Positions 1-9,036 are shown, counted from the first letter of the stretch. The stretch is 64,000 nt of DNA from Bacteroides cutis (GCF_900241005.1 NZ_OEST01000002.1:656457-720456), one strand, 5' to 3'. Notes: generated from the letters alone by a model not told the origin. Program-made: numbers and translations.

Positions 1-1
1 A

Positions 2-1297
2 CTGACTGCTTTACAACTCTTGTTAAAGCCCTATTTTGCCAAAATTGCTGTCCTTTCGTCACCTATTACCCTTTCAAACATGTTACATGAAGAAGAATGG
101 CAAGTCCTGTTACTCGATATGAATTTTACCTCCGGCATTAATACCGGTAACGAAGGATTATATTGGTTACATGAAGTCAAAAAGCAATGCCCTTCATTAC
201 CTGTTGTTCTTTTCACCGCATACGCTGATATAAATCTCGCCGTACGCGGTATTAAAGAGGGAGCTACTGACTTCATTGTAAAACCCTGGGATAATCAAAA
301 ATTAGTAAAAACGTTGTTGAATGCAACGGAAAATTCTAATAAACCCGGTATACGGAGAATTACTGGGAAACAAGACACCATACCATCTTCCATGTACTGG
401 GGTGAAAGTCCCGTTATGCAACAACTCCGTTTGCTGGTAGAGAAAGTGGCTATAACAGATGCCAATATTCTCATCACAGGCGAAAACGGTACCGGTAAAG
501 AAATGCTTGCCCGGGAAATTCATGCCCTTTCTTCACGCAAAGGGCAGAAAATAATAAGTGTGGATATGGGAGCAATCACCGAAAGTCTTTTCGAGAGTGA
601 ACTGTTCGGACATTTAAAAGGTTCCTTCACCGATGCCCATACCGACCGTACCGGAAAATTTGAAGCAGCCGACCACAGTACACTCTTCCTTGATGAAATC
701 GGTAATCTTCCCTATCATTTGCAAGCTAAATTACTGACTGCTATACAACACCGGAGCATCGTACGTGTAGGCAGTAATACCTCTATTCCAATAGATATCC
801 GCCTTATCTGTGCCACTAACCGTAATTTGCAAGAAATGGTAGTTAAAGGAGAGTTCCGAGAAGATTTACTTTATCGAATCAACACCATTCATTTGGAGAT
901 ACCAGCCCTTCGCGAACGCCCAGAAGATATCATTCCTCTTGCTGAACGTTTCATTGCACATTTCTGTAAACAATATAATAAAATTCCCGCTAATCTAGAA
1001 AATTCCGCTAAAGAAAAATTGATACATCACCCATGGTATGGTAATATCCGAGAATTGGAACATACCATTGAAAAAGCAATTATCATTTGCGATGGTGCTT
1101 TTCTCACGCCAGAGTTATTCCAATTATCGCATCGGAATAATAGTTCTGAAATTTCCGCATCCACTCTCGAAGAAATGGAAATACAAATGATATGTAAAAC
1201 ATTAGATAAATGTAACGGTAATCTTTCCGCTGTTGCAGCACAGTTGGGTATCACACGCCAAACGCTATATAACAAGATGAAAAAATACGGACTTTGA
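2..1297 (+). CDS. Sigma-54-dependent response regulator, NtrC family (5' end outside window)
   Basis: Transcription activator of a two-component system. The reading frame is open to the left edge, so the first residues of the receiver lie outside; the TTG at 20 is inside the receiver and is not taken as the start. Counting from that TTG, the receiver shows the phospho-acceptor Asp33 (LLLDMNF), Thr66 and Lys88 (IVKPW). An AAA+ domain follows, with Walker A GENGTGKE (154-161), the sigma-54 contact loop as GSFTDA (201-206, canonical GAFTGA) and Walker B LFLDEIG. The C-terminus is a Fis-type helix-turn-helix ending [14 protein letters not shown]. It lies 16 bp before the histidine kinase gene, which is presumably its partner. 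Target genes cannot be read from the sequence; a sigma-54 promoter does occur 7 kb downstream, before hsp20. Confidence 0.93.
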   Translation: MTALQLLLKPYFAKIAVLSSPITLSNMLHEEEWQVLLLDMNFTSGINTGNEGLYWLHEVKKQCPSLPVVLFTAYADINLAVRGIKEGATDFIVKPWDNQKLVKTLLNATENSNKPGIRRITGKQDTIPSSMYWGESPVMQQLRLLVEKVAITDANILITGENGTGKEMLAREIHALSSRKGQKIISVDMGAITESLFESELFGHLKGSFTDAHTDRTGKFEAADHSTLFLDEIGNLPYHLQAKLLTAIQHRSIVRVGSNTSIPIDIRLICATNRNLQEMVVKGEFREDLLYRINTIHLEIPALRERPEDIIPLAERFIAHFCKQYNKIPANLENSAKEKLIHHPWYGNIRELEHTIEKAIIICDGAFLTPELFQLSHRNNSSEISASTLEEMEIQMICKTLDKCNGNLSAVAAQLGITRQTLYNKMKKYGL

Positions 1298-1313
1298 ATA
1301 GCCGATATAAAAT

Positions 1314-2675
1314 ATGAAATTCAGAGACATAAGGCAATATTACATTTTCCGAACCACCATCAGTTTGCTGGTTGCACTTTTGGCAGGAATAATGTGGACA
1401 CTTGTTATTCTCGAAACCACCGAAACCAAAGGACTTGGTGATTCACTATTTTGGGCAATCTTTACTACAGTACTTTTACCTCTCGCCATACGTTGGCAGC
1501 AACATCTCTATCAACATCATACCTGGAAGGTGCTTTTTATGCTCGATGCCATTGAAAACAACGATAGCTCAATCCATTTTTCCGAAACCGACGAAACTGC
1601 CGATACCCGTCTCGTAAATCGTGCTCTGAATCGTGTAGCACATATTCTGTATAATGTAAAAAATGAAACAGCTCAACAAGAGAAATACTATGAACTTATC
1701 CTTGATTGTGTCAATACTGGTATTCTCGTTTTGAACGACAGTGGATCGGTTTATCAAAAGAACAGTGAAGCTTTGCGACTACTCGGACTAGATGTCTTTA
1801 CTCACATCCACCAACTGAGTCGTATAGATATGCACTTGATGGATATACTTGCTCATTGCTGTCCCGGGGACAAGCTTCAAATAAATATTAATAATGAACG
1901 AGGAACAATCAACCTTTCCATTCGCGTCAGTAATATAACTGTTCATCAGGAACATTTACGTATTCTTGCACTGAACGACATTAACTCTGAACTAGACGAA
2001 AAAGAGATTGATTCCTGGATACGACTTACTCGTGTATTGACCCATGAAATCATGAACGCCGTTACTCCTATAACTTCGTTGAGTGATACACTATTAGGGC
2101 TTAGTAAAGAGCGTAAAGCAACAGAGGAAATACAAAACGGTCTGCAAACTATCAGCAGTACAGGTAAAGGTCTATTATCCTTTGTAGAGTCCTATCGCAA
2201 ATTTACCCGTATCCCTACACCCGAACCCTCTTTATTTTATGTAAAAGCTTTTATCAACCGTATGGTCGAACTGGCACATCATCAATACCCCAATTCTCCT
2301 GTTACCTTCCATACTCATGTCATGCCTGATGACCTCATACTTCATGCTGATGAAAACCTAATTTCACAAGTTGTAATCAATTTACTAAAAAATGCAATAC
2401 AAGCTATCGAAACTTCTCCTGCCAAAATTGAAAATGGTTATATTAATATCCGCGCCTATTGTAATGAAGCAGAAGCAGTAGTTATAGAAATATCAAATAA
2501 TGGTCCTGTTATTTCCCCCGATATAGCAGAACATATTTTCATTCCATTTTTCACAACTAAAGAAAATGGTAGTGGTATAGGTCTGAGCATTTCACGCCAA
2601 ATTATGCGGCTATCTGGTGGAAGTATTTCATTAATACCCAGTAAGGAAACCACCTTTGTCCTAAAATTTAATTGA
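1314..2675 (+). CDS. Sensor histidine kinase, NtrB/NtrY-like
   Basis: Membrane-anchored sensor kinase of 453 residues, probably the partner of the upstream regulator. Two hydrophobic segments (about 14-34 and 44-60) form an N-terminal anchor with only a short external loop, so sensing may be intramembrane or cytoplasmic. A PAS-like region spans about 125-225. The H-box is LTHEIMNAVTPI with His244. The N-box (ISQVVINLLKNAIQA) and G-box (GSGIGLSISRQI) complete the HATPase domain. The DHp sequence with HEIMNAVTPI and the NtrC-type partner place it in the NtrB/NtrY group. It is co-oriented with the regulator, with a 16-bp gap, and probably co-transcribed. The signal is unknown. Confidence 0.92.
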   Translation: MKFRDIRQYYIFRTTISLLVALLAGIMWTLVILETTETKGLGDSLFWAIFTTVLLPLAIRWQQHLYQHHTWKVLFMLDAIENNDSSIHFSETDETADTRLVNRALNRVAHILYNVKNETAQQEKYYELILDCVNTGILVLNDSGSVYQKNSEALRLLGLDVFTHIHQLSRIDMHLMDILAHCCPGDKLQININNERGTINLSIRVSNITVHQEHLRILALNDINSELDEKEIDSWIRLTRVLTHEIMNAVTPITSLSDTLLGLSKERKATEEIQNGLQTISSTGKGLLSFVESYRKFTRIPTPEPSLFYVKAFINRMVELAHHQYPNSPVTFHTHVMPDDLILHADENLISQVVINLLKNAIQAIETSPAKIENGYINIRAYCNEAEAVVIEISNNGPVISPDIAEHIFIPFFTTKENGSGIGLSISRQIMRLSGGSISLIPSKETTFVLKFN

Positions 2676-2686
2676 ACTATTTGGTA

Positions 2687-2718
2687 TTTGCATTTGTTAA
2701 TAATATTGGCTATCTTTG
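2687..2718 (+). promoter_or_regulatory. Bacteroides-type promoter for the antiporter gene
   Basis: TTTG at 2687-2690, 20 bp, then TATCTTTG at 2711-2718, matching the Bacteroides consensus. Predicted transcription start is near 2724. This supports the ATG at 2770 as the gene start rather than the TTG at 2716, which lies inside the -7 box. Confidence 0.7.
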
Positions 2719-2769
2719 TCCAATAAGATATACAATTCATCGTATTACAAACTTTACAATACAGAACAT

Positions 2770-4221
2770 ATGTTATTCACAGCAGAAAACATTCTACTTG
2801 TTGGTTCTATTTTGCTTTTCGTCAGTATCATTGTAGGAAAAACCGGTTATCGTTTTGGAGTTCCCGCCTTATTGCTTTTTCTTGTAGTAGGCATGTTGTT
2901 TGGTAGTGACGGTCTCGGTTTGCAATTCCATAATGCCAAAGAAGCACAGTTTATCGGTATGGTAGCCCTTAGCATTATCTTATTTTCCGGTGGTATGGAT
3001 ACTAAGTATACGGAAATCAAACCGATCCTTGTACCGGGTATTGTACTTTCCACTGCTGGCGTACTACTAACAGCACTATTCACCGGACTTTTTATCTGGT
3101 GGCTTTCCGGAATGAGTTGGACAAATATACAACTGCCTCTCATTACCTCTTTACTATTGGCATCTACTATGTCGTCAACAGACTCCGCTTCGGTATTTGC
3201 CATACTCCGTTCGCAAAAGATGAATTTGAAGCATAATCTGCGTCCTATGTTAGAATTAGAAAGTGGTAGCAATGATCCAATGGCATATATGCTTACAATT
3301 GTACTGATTCAATTTATCCAATCTTCTGGAATGGGTGTAGGAAATATTTTAGGTTCTTTCATTATCCAATTCATTGTAGGGGCTGTTGCCGGTTATTTGT
3401 TAGGTAAACTGGCTATACTCATGCTGAATAAACTGAATATAGACAATCAATCCCTCTATCCTATTCTATTGCTTGCATTCGTATTTTTCACTTTCTCTAT
3501 AACAGATTTGCTAAAAGGTAACGGTTATCTTGCCGTATATATTGCCGGTATGATGGTAGGTAACAATAAAATCATGTATCGTAAAGAAATATATACATTC
3601 ATGGACGGATTGACATGGTTATTCCAAATTATTATGTTCCTCTGTCTCGGATTGCTTGTCAATCCCCACGAAATGCTGGAAGTAAGCGTTGTTGCATTAC
3701 TCATCGGTATATTCATGATTGTTATCGGACGTCCACTCAGTGTATTTCTTTGCTTACTTCCTTTCGGCAAAAAGATAACGATGAAATCACGTTTGTTCAT
3801 ATCATGGGTGGGATTACGTGGAGCAGTCCCCATTATTTTTGCAACTTATCCGGTAGTAGCCAATGTACCTGGTGCCCATAGTATTTTTAATATTGTATTC
3901 TTCATCACTATTGTTTCTCTCATAGTCCAGGGTACTACCGTTTCATGGGTAGCCCGTATATTGGGACTTTCCACACCATTGGAGAAAACAGGAAATGACT
4001 TTGGTGTTGAATTGCCTGAAGAAATAGATTCTGATTTACGTGACGTGACTGTCACAGAAGAAATATTAAAAAAAGGAGAAACTTTGAAAGATATGAATCT
4101 TCCCAAAGGCACACTTGTGATGATAGTGAAACGCGGTGATGAATATCTCATTCCTAATGGTACGTTAAAGTTACATGTAGGAGATAAGTTACTTCTGATT
4201 TCAGAGAAAAACAAAGAATAA
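2770..4221 (+). CDS. Potassium/proton antiporter, CPA1 family with RCK_C domain (NhaP2/CvrA type)
   Basis: Inner-membrane monovalent cation/proton antiporter, 483 residues from the ATG at 2770. About 12 hydrophobic segments fill the first 400 residues, with the CPA1 signatures SSTDSASVFAIL and LELESGSNDPMAY (the ND pair of the ion site). A soluble C-terminal domain of about 80 residues (from about DVTVTEEILKKGETL to GDKLLLISE) matches the TrkA/RCK_C fold, as in NhaP2, which exports K+ or Na+ for protons. The ion actually carried is not decided by sequence. It has its own promoter and stands alone before the acyl-CoA synthetase gene. Confidence 0.9.
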   Translation: MLFTAENILLVGSILLFVSIIVGKTGYRFGVPALLLFLVVGMLFGSDGLGLQFHNAKEAQFIGMVALSIILFSGGMDTKYTEIKPILVPGIVLSTAGVLLTALFTGLFIWWLSGMSWTNIQLPLITSLLLASTMSSTDSASVFAILRSQKMNLKHNLRPMLELESGSNDPMAYMLTIVLIQFIQSSGMGVGNILGSFIIQFIVGAVAGYLLGKLAILMLNKLNIDNQSLYPILLLAFVFFTFSITDLLKGNGYLAVYIAGMMVGNNKIMYRKEIYTFMDGLTWLFQIIMFLCLGLLVNPHEMLEVSVVALLIGIFMIVIGRPLSVFLCLLPFGKKITMKSRLFISWVGLRGAVPIIFATYPVVANVPGAHSIFNIVFFITIVSLIVQGTTVSWVARILGLSTPLEKTGNDFGVELPEEIDSDLRDVTVTEEILKKGETLKDMNLPKGTLVMIVKRGDEYLIPNGTLKLHVGDKLLLISEKNKE

Positions 4222-4265
4222 GAAAAACAGAAGAGTATTCCACTAAGAAAAAAAAACAAAACCAC

Positions 4266-4296
4266 TTGTTTTGCATCACTATAAGCTCTATATTTG
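4266..4296 (+). promoter_or_regulatory. Bacteroides-type promoter for the AMP-binding gene
   Basis: TTG at 4266-4268, 20 bp, then TATATTTG at 4289-4296. Transcription would start near 4302, about 28 nt before the ATG at 4330. Confidence 0.7.
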
Positions 4297-4329
4297 CGCA
4301 GTTTTAACTAAAGTGTGCAAATTTAACGA

Positions 4330-5997
4330 ATGGAACAAAAACCACTATTCATCGACTACATAGAACAAAGCATCATAAAGAACTGGGATCGAAATGCTCT
4401 GACAGACTACAAAGGAATTACCTTACAATATAAAGATGTAGCTCGTAAAATAGCTAAGTTTCACATTGTACTGGAAAGTGCCGGTATTAAACCTGGAGAC
4501 AAAATAGCTGTATGTGGACGTAACAGTGCCCATTGGGGAGTATGTTTTCTCGCAACTCTCACATATGGGGCTATCATTGTTCCTATCCTCCATGAGTTTA
4601 AAGCAGATAATATCCACAATATCGTCAATCACTCCGAAGCCAAGCTACTTTTTGTAGGAGATCAAGCTTGGGAAAGTCTGAACGAAGATGCGATGCCATT
4701 ATTGATGGGAATTGTATTGTTGACTGATTTTACTCCGGTTGTATGCCGTAATAAGCAACTTATGGAAGCTTTCGAACATCGTAATGCTATCTACGGTGCA
4801 CATTATCCTAAGAATTTTCGTCCTGAACATATCTGTTATCGTAAGGAACAGTCACCTGAAGAATTGGCGGTTATTAACTATACTTCCGGTACAACAGGGT
4901 ACTCCAAAGGAGTTATGCTTCCCTATCGCAGCCTATGGTCAAATATAGCTTATTGTCATGAGATGCTTCCTGTACGCCCAGGCGATCATATTGTTTCCAT
5001 GCTTCCTTTGGGACACGTATTCGGTATGGTATATGATTTCCTGTATGGATTTTCTGTTGGCGCACATTTGTATTTCCTTACACGGATGCCTTCACCCAAA
5101 ATTATTGCCCAGTCATTTTCTGAAATCAAACCACGTATTATATCTTGTGTACCGCTTATTGTGGAAAAAATTATCAAAAAAGATATCTTGCCCCAAATTG
5201 ACAATAAAATTGGCAAATTATTGTTGCGCATGCCTATCGTTAATGATAAAATAAAGGCTGACATGCGCAAAAAGGCAATGGAAGTCTTTGGTGGAAACTT
5301 CGATGAGATTATCATTGGTGGTGCACCTTTTAATGCTGACGTAGAGCGTTTCCTCAAACAAATAGGATTTCCCTATACCATCGCATATGGTATGACAGAA
5401 TGTGGACCTATCATTTGCTCCAGCCGATGGGAAACATTGAAACTTGCCTCTTGTGGTAAAGCTACTACTCGGATGGAAGTGAAAATAGACTCTCCTGATC
5501 CACAAAATGTAGCAGGTGAAATAATCTGTCGAGGTGCTAACCTGATGTTGGGGTACTATAAAAATCCCGAGGCTACTTCACAAATCATTGACGTTAATGG
5601 TTGGCTTCATACGGGTGATCTTGCCACCATAGATATTGATGGTTATGTTACCGTACGTGGTCGCAGTAAAAATCTTTTGCTCACTTCAAGTGGACAAAAC
5701 ATTTACCCCGAAGAGATTGAAAGTAAGCTGAACAATATGCCATATGTATCCGAATCGCTTATCGTCCTGCAAAACGATAAACTTGTTGCCCTTGTTTACC
5801 CCGATTTTGATGACGCATTTGCCCATGGCTTACAACAAAATGATATTGCAAACGTAATGGAAGAAAACCGTAAAGAACTGAATCAACTATTACCTTCATA
5901 CTGCCAGATTACTAAAGTAAAAATCCATTTTGAAGAATTTGAAAAAACAGCTAAAAAGAGTATCAAGCGCTTTATGTATCAAGAAGCTAAGGGTTGA
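4330..5997 (+). CDS. Long-chain acyl-CoA synthetase, AMP-binding (ANL) family
   Basis: Activates a carboxylic acid, probably a fatty acid, to acyl-AMP and then acyl-CoA. 555 residues. The P-loop is YTSGTTGYSKG (184-194). Further motifs are YGMTECGPI (A5), HTGDLATIDIDGYVTVRGR (the catalytic Asp and the hinge) and SSGQNIYPEEIE in the C-terminal lid. Length and motifs fit FadD-type ligases; there is no signal peptide. It has its own promoter. Substrate chain length cannot be inferred. Confidence 0.88.
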   Translation: MEQKPLFIDYIEQSIIKNWDRNALTDYKGITLQYKDVARKIAKFHIVLESAGIKPGDKIAVCGRNSAHWGVCFLATLTYGAIIVPILHEFKADNIHNIVNHSEAKLLFVGDQAWESLNEDAMPLLMGIVLLTDFTPVVCRNKQLMEAFEHRNAIYGAHYPKNFRPEHICYRKEQSPEELAVINYTSGTTGYSKGVMLPYRSLWSNIAYCHEMLPVRPGDHIVSMLPLGHVFGMVYDFLYGFSVGAHLYFLTRMPSPKIIAQSFSEIKPRIISCVPLIVEKIIKKDILPQIDNKIGKLLLRMPIVNDKIKADMRKKAMEVFGGNFDEIIIGGAPFNADVERFLKQIGFPYTIAYGMTECGPIICSSRWETLKLASCGKATTRMEVKIDSPDPQNVAGEIICRGANLMLGYYKNPEATSQIIDVNGWLHTGDLATIDIDGYVTVRGRSKNLLLTSSGQNIYPEEIESKLNNMPYVSESLIVLQNDKLVALVYPDFDDAFAHGLQQNDIANVMEENRKELNQLLPSYCQITKVKIHFEEFEKTAKKSIKRFMYQEAKG

Positions 5998-6071
5998 AAC
6001 TCTTAAAAAAAATATAGTGAAGAAGTTTTTTTATAATAAGTGTTATAAAACACATCTTTTTTCTTGGTTTA

Positions 6072-6102
6072 TTTGCAGATTTCCTGGAAGTCCGTATCTT
6101 TG
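6072..6102 (+). promoter_or_regulatory. Consensus Bacteroides promoter for a candidate small RNA
   Basis: TTTG at 6072-6075, 19 bp, then TATCTTTG at 6095-6102. It is the best promoter in the spacer, yet a strong terminator follows about 60 bp later, before the next gene at 6244. Confidence 0.65.
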
Positions 6103-6107
6103 CAATG

Positions 6108-6171
6108 TGTTTTTCATAGTATTAGATTTAAGGTTAACAAAGGTTGGAGTACAGCGGTACTCCTTTTTTTA
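6108..6171 (+). ncRNA. Candidate small RNA of about 60 nt ending in an intrinsic terminator
   Basis: The predicted start is 5-7 nt after the -7 box at 6095-6102. The 3' end is a perfect hairpin, GGAGTAC (6146-6152), loop AGCG, GTACTCC (6157-6163), followed by eight T. No convincing reading frame fits between. It could be a stand-alone small RNA, or a leader that attenuates the DUF169-GNAT gene at 6244. No Rfam family was recognised. Confidence 0.45.
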
Positions 6172-6243
6172 TTTATAACCGTCAAGTATACAAATTCCAG
6201 AACTTATCATTACCTTTACTTCCAAATTTAAAATACGACTTTT

Positions 6244-7539
6244 ATGGATATACGTACATTCATAACCAATTATTACGAAGCATTCTGTAAACAAGCTGAA
6301 CTTCCTATCGCTTTTTGGTATTCAGACCAATTAGAAGCAGAAACAGAAAAAGTAAACGGTTGTTTCTTTAAATACATACAACAAGTCAGAGAGGGAAAAA
6401 TCATCAGTCTCAATGCTGAAACAATAGGTTGTGGAGGGGGTAAATTCTATACGGGATTTACTGATATGCCGGAATATGTTCCCAGTTTCGTATCTCTGAA
6501 AGAAAAATATAAAAAAACTCCCGAAATGGTAGCCGACTTCATTAATGAGATCCAAATCCTCAAAACAAACAAAAAATTTCTTCATTTCGCACGTATCGAC
6601 CAGATAAATTCTTTAGATGAAGTTGAGGGACTTTTTTTTCTGGCTACCCCGGATATACTAGCCGGACTAACAACCTGGACTTTCTTTGATACAAATACAA
6701 CAGATGCTGTATGTAGTCCTTTCGGCTCAGGTTGTTGTTCTATTGTGACACAAACAATTCTCGAAAACAGAAAACAAGGAAAACGTACTTTTCTGGGATT
6801 TTTTGATCCTTCCGTACGTCCGTATTTTGAAGCAAACTTGTTAAGCTTTACCATTCCGATGTCCAGATTCAAGGAAATGTACAATACTATGCGTGAAAGT
6901 TGCCTTTTCAATACCCATGCTTGGGAAAAAATCAAAGAAAGAATAACATCCGGGCAATTACCAGTAGTTATTCAAAAAGATACTCCGGTATCATTCCCCA
7001 TTCTTCCAAACATAACTTTACGCGAAGTAATGTTGAAAGATGCAGCAGCCATCTATCACGCAATAAACACCCATCGGGATTATATGCGAATATGGCTGCC
7101 TTTCGTTGACAATTTGAAATCTGTGGCAGATGAAGAAATGTTCCTCAAATCCATCCTCTCCGCCCCTGCTGAGAAATATGAACCCATATTTACCATTCGC
7201 AACGGACAAGATGAAGTATGTGGACTCATAGGATTTCATTTTTCTGATTTTGACAATCATCGCACTGAAATAGGTTATTGGTTGTTACCTGAATATCAGC
7301 ATCAAGGTATCATGACCACTTGTGTACATAAGCTCTGCCAATGGGCTGTAGACGAAAAAGGAATAAAACGAATTCAAATCCGCTGTGCCATAAATAATAT
7401 TGCAAGCAATCAAATTCCCCTTCGTTTAGGATTTCACCATGAAGGCACGGAACGGGCAGGAGAATTATTATCATCAGGAGAATATACGGATGTCCATGTA
7501 TACAGCATTCTGGCAGAAGAAATACGAGTATCGTTCTAA
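6244..7539 (+). CDS. DUF169 domain fused to a GNAT acetyltransferase domain
   Basis: 431-residue two-domain protein. Residues 1 to about 232 look like DUF169, with the cysteine/glycine motif GCGGGKFYTGF (62-72), the segment LATPDILAGLTTWTFFD and a second Cys pair (GSGCCSIVTQ). Residues about 254-426 form a RimJ/RimL-type GNAT domain: LREVMLKDAAAIYHAI, then IGYWLLPEYQHQGI with the acetyl-CoA loop, and NQIPLRLGFHHEGTE. No signal peptide or membrane segment. DUF169 proteins have no settled function, though conserved cysteines suggest cofactor or metal binding. The acetyl acceptor is unknown. The fusion is in one uninterrupted frame with no sign of a sequencing join. Confidence 0.8.
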   Translation: MDIRTFITNYYEAFCKQAELPIAFWYSDQLEAETEKVNGCFFKYIQQVREGKIISLNAETIGCGGGKFYTGFTDMPEYVPSFVSLKEKYKKTPEMVADFINEIQILKTNKKFLHFARIDQINSLDEVEGLFFLATPDILAGLTTWTFFDTNTTDAVCSPFGSGCCSIVTQTILENRKQGKRTFLGFFDPSVRPYFEANLLSFTIPMSRFKEMYNTMRESCLFNTHAWEKIKERITSGQLPVVIQKDTPVSFPILPNITLREVMLKDAAAIYHAINTHRDYMRIWLPFVDNLKSVADEEMFLKSILSAPAEKYEPIFTIRNGQDEVCGLIGFHFSDFDNHRTEIGYWLLPEYQHQGIMTTCVHKLCQWAVDEKGIKRIQIRCAINNIASNQIPLRLGFHHEGTERAGELLSSGEYTDVHVYSILAEEIRVSF

Positions 7540-7585
7540 GATAAATATATAAAGATAGAATTTACTAACTTTATTTGATATACGT

Positions 7586-7773
7586 ATGAAAAAAATCTTA
7601 TTACTATTCAGTCTACTTTTGATACCGACAATTATGTCGGCTCAAACAATCACTCCACAAACAGTCATTGCGACTTAATGGTATATGAAAATAAAAACGG
7701 TGGAGAAAGTCAAGTCTATTTTGATATCAGCCGTTCCATGGAATACATGTCTGAATTGTTTGATAAAAAATAA
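7586..7773 (+). pseudogene. Remnant of a small secreted protein, split by a TAATG junction
   Basis: A 30-residue frame (7586-7678) encodes a clean signal peptide, MKKILLLFSLLLIPTIMSAQ, then ten residues and a stop. A second 31-residue frame (7678-7773) starts on the ATG sharing the stop's A and reads MVYENKNGGESQVYFDIS and onward. Each piece looks protein-like but neither is a normal gene. The best reading is a short secreted protein that lost its middle or suffered a frameshift. The parent family was not recognised. Confidence 0.5.
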
Positions 7774-7776
7774 TAT

Positions 7777-8241
7777 ATGGAAGAAATCATACTCAACGAT
7801 CATAACAAGCAGGAGTACCCTCCTATGCACACTTGCGAACACATCATTAACCAAACCATGATTCGTTTATTCGGTTGCGGACGATCAATTTCAGCACACA
7901 TTGAGCGAAAAAAAAGTAAACTGGATTACAGATTGGAAACATGTCCAACGGAAGAAGAGGTAAAGAAGTTAGAGCAAACAGTTAATGAAGTGATAGCTCA
8001 ACATTTATCAATTATCACAGAGTTTATAACTCAAGAAGAAGCCAAAGGACGTTTTGATTTGGCACGATTACCCGAAGATGCCTCGAAAACCGTAAGAGTT
8101 GTGAAAGTAGGAGATTATGATGAATGTCTGTGTATTGGTATTCACGTAAACAACACTTCAGAGATTGGTACTTTTAAAATCATCAGTCATGATTGGAATG
8201 AAGAAAATAAGTGTTGGAGAATACGTTTTAAATTAGTCTAA
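7777..8241 (+). CDS. AlaX-like trans-editing protein (tRNA synthetase second additional domain)
   Basis: 154-residue free-standing relative of the alanyl/threonyl-tRNA synthetase editing domain. The two metal-binding motifs of that fold are present: HxxxH at His18-His22 (HTCEH) and CxxxH at Cys119-His123 (CIGIH). AlaX proteins hydrolyse mischarged tRNA, typically Ser-tRNA(Ala), in the cytosol. The substrate here is inferred from family only. The protein is shorter than AlaX-M because the N-terminal glycine-rich module is absent. It starts 3 bp after the upstream remnant. Confidence 0.8.
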   Translation: MEEIILNDHNKQEYPPMHTCEHIINQTMIRLFGCGRSISAHIERKKSKLDYRLETCPTEEEVKKLEQTVNEVIAQHLSIITEFITQEEAKGRFDLARLPEDASKTVRVVKVGDYDECLCIGIHVNNTSEIGTFKIISHDWNEENKCWRIRFKLV

Positions 8242-8274
8242 ATTTCAATCAAAATTAAATAAAAAGATAGCATT

Positions 8275-8358
8275 TTGTCACTAAACAGGTAAAATAGTCA
8301 GCCAACAAATGACAATTAGTCAATAAAGTCAAGTAAAACCAACTGGCATAAGATTTGC
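8275..8358 (+). promoter_or_regulatory. Sigma-54 (-24/-12) promoter with upstream GTCA elements, before hsp20
   Basis: TGGC at 8344-8347 and TTGC at 8355-8358 give GG-N10-GC, the exact sigma-54 spacing. Upstream, GTCA recurs at 8277 (TTGTCA), 8297 (TAGTCA), 8319 (TAGTCA) and 8328, the first three 20-22 bp apart, i.e. two helical turns. TTGTCA (8275-8280) pairs with TGACAA (8310-8315) as an inverted repeat. This is the layout of an enhancer-binding activator site, and the leader to the ATG is about 110 nt. No competing TAnnTTTG box was found near. Confidence 0.65.
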
Positions 8359-8479
8359 AAAGTAGTTAGTGAGCAACGGTTTAGATACCGGATGGTAAGA
8401 ATTTAAAAAACGATACCTGAAGATATCAAACCGAGCTCAAAGCTAAACTGAATGTATAACTTTAAAAAAATAGGAGACT

Positions 8480-8926
8480 ATGATTATGATGCCTGTAAGA
8501 AGATCTCAGAATTGGTTACCAAGTATCTTTAACGATTTCTTTGATAATGACTGGATGGTAAAAGCTAATGCAACTGCTCCTGCCATCAATGTATTTGAAA
8601 CTGAAAAAGAATACAAAGTAGAATTAGCTGCCCCTGGTATGACAAAAGAAGATTTCAACGTTCATATCGATGAAGAAAACAACCTTGTTATCAGCATGGA
8701 AAAGAAAACGGACAACAAGGAAGATAACAAAGATGAAAAGAAAGAAGGTCGCTATCTGCGTCGTGAGTTTTCATACTCTAAATTCCAACAGACTATGATT
8801 CTTCCTGAAGATGTCGATAAGGACAAGATTTCAGCTAGTGTAGAAAACGGCGTGTTGAACATCAACCTGCCAAAATTCACCGAACAGGAAAAGGAAAGAA
8901 GTAAAAAATTCATTGACGTAAAATAA
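8480..8926 (+). CDS. Small heat-shock protein, Hsp20/alpha-crystallin family
   Basis: 148-residue cytosolic holdase chaperone. The N-terminal arm (RRSQNWLPSIFNDFFDND) is typical of bacterial Hsp20. An alpha-crystallin domain runs from about residue 35 (INVFETEKEYKVELAAPG) to the ENGVLNINLPK motif near 125-136, with a lysine-rich insert in the middle. ATG codons at 8480, 8486 and 8489 are all possible; GGAG 8 nt before 8480 favours the first. The upstream promoter is sigma-54 type, so control by an enhancer-binding regulator is likely. Confidence 0.93.
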   Translation: MIMMPVRRSQNWLPSIFNDFFDNDWMVKANATAPAINVFETEKEYKVELAAPGMTKEDFNVHIDEENNLVISMEKKTDNKEDNKDEKKEGRYLRREFSYSKFQQTMILPEDVDKDKISASVENGVLNINLPKFTEQEKERSKKFIDVK

Positions 8927-9000
8927 GATAATCGACAATTAATAAAATGGAAAGTAAGTAAACGAATGGAAGATTATTTATAAAATAAATGCCTGAACAC

Positions 9001-9031
9001 TTGACATCACCTTCGTGATGTTGTATATTTG
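9001..9031 (+). promoter_or_regulatory. Bacteroides-type promoter downstream of hsp20
   Basis: TTG at 9001-9003, 20 bp, then TATATTTG at 9024-9031. A perfect 7-bp inverted repeat, ACATCAC (9004-9010), CTTC, GTGATGT (9015-9021), fills the spacer; it could be an operator or the end of the hsp20 transcript. Confidence 0.5.
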
Positions 9032-9036
9032 TAAGG

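Noticed and set aside
2716..2769. TTG start 18 codons upstream of the antiporter ATG
   Set aside because: The TTG is part of the -7 promoter box.
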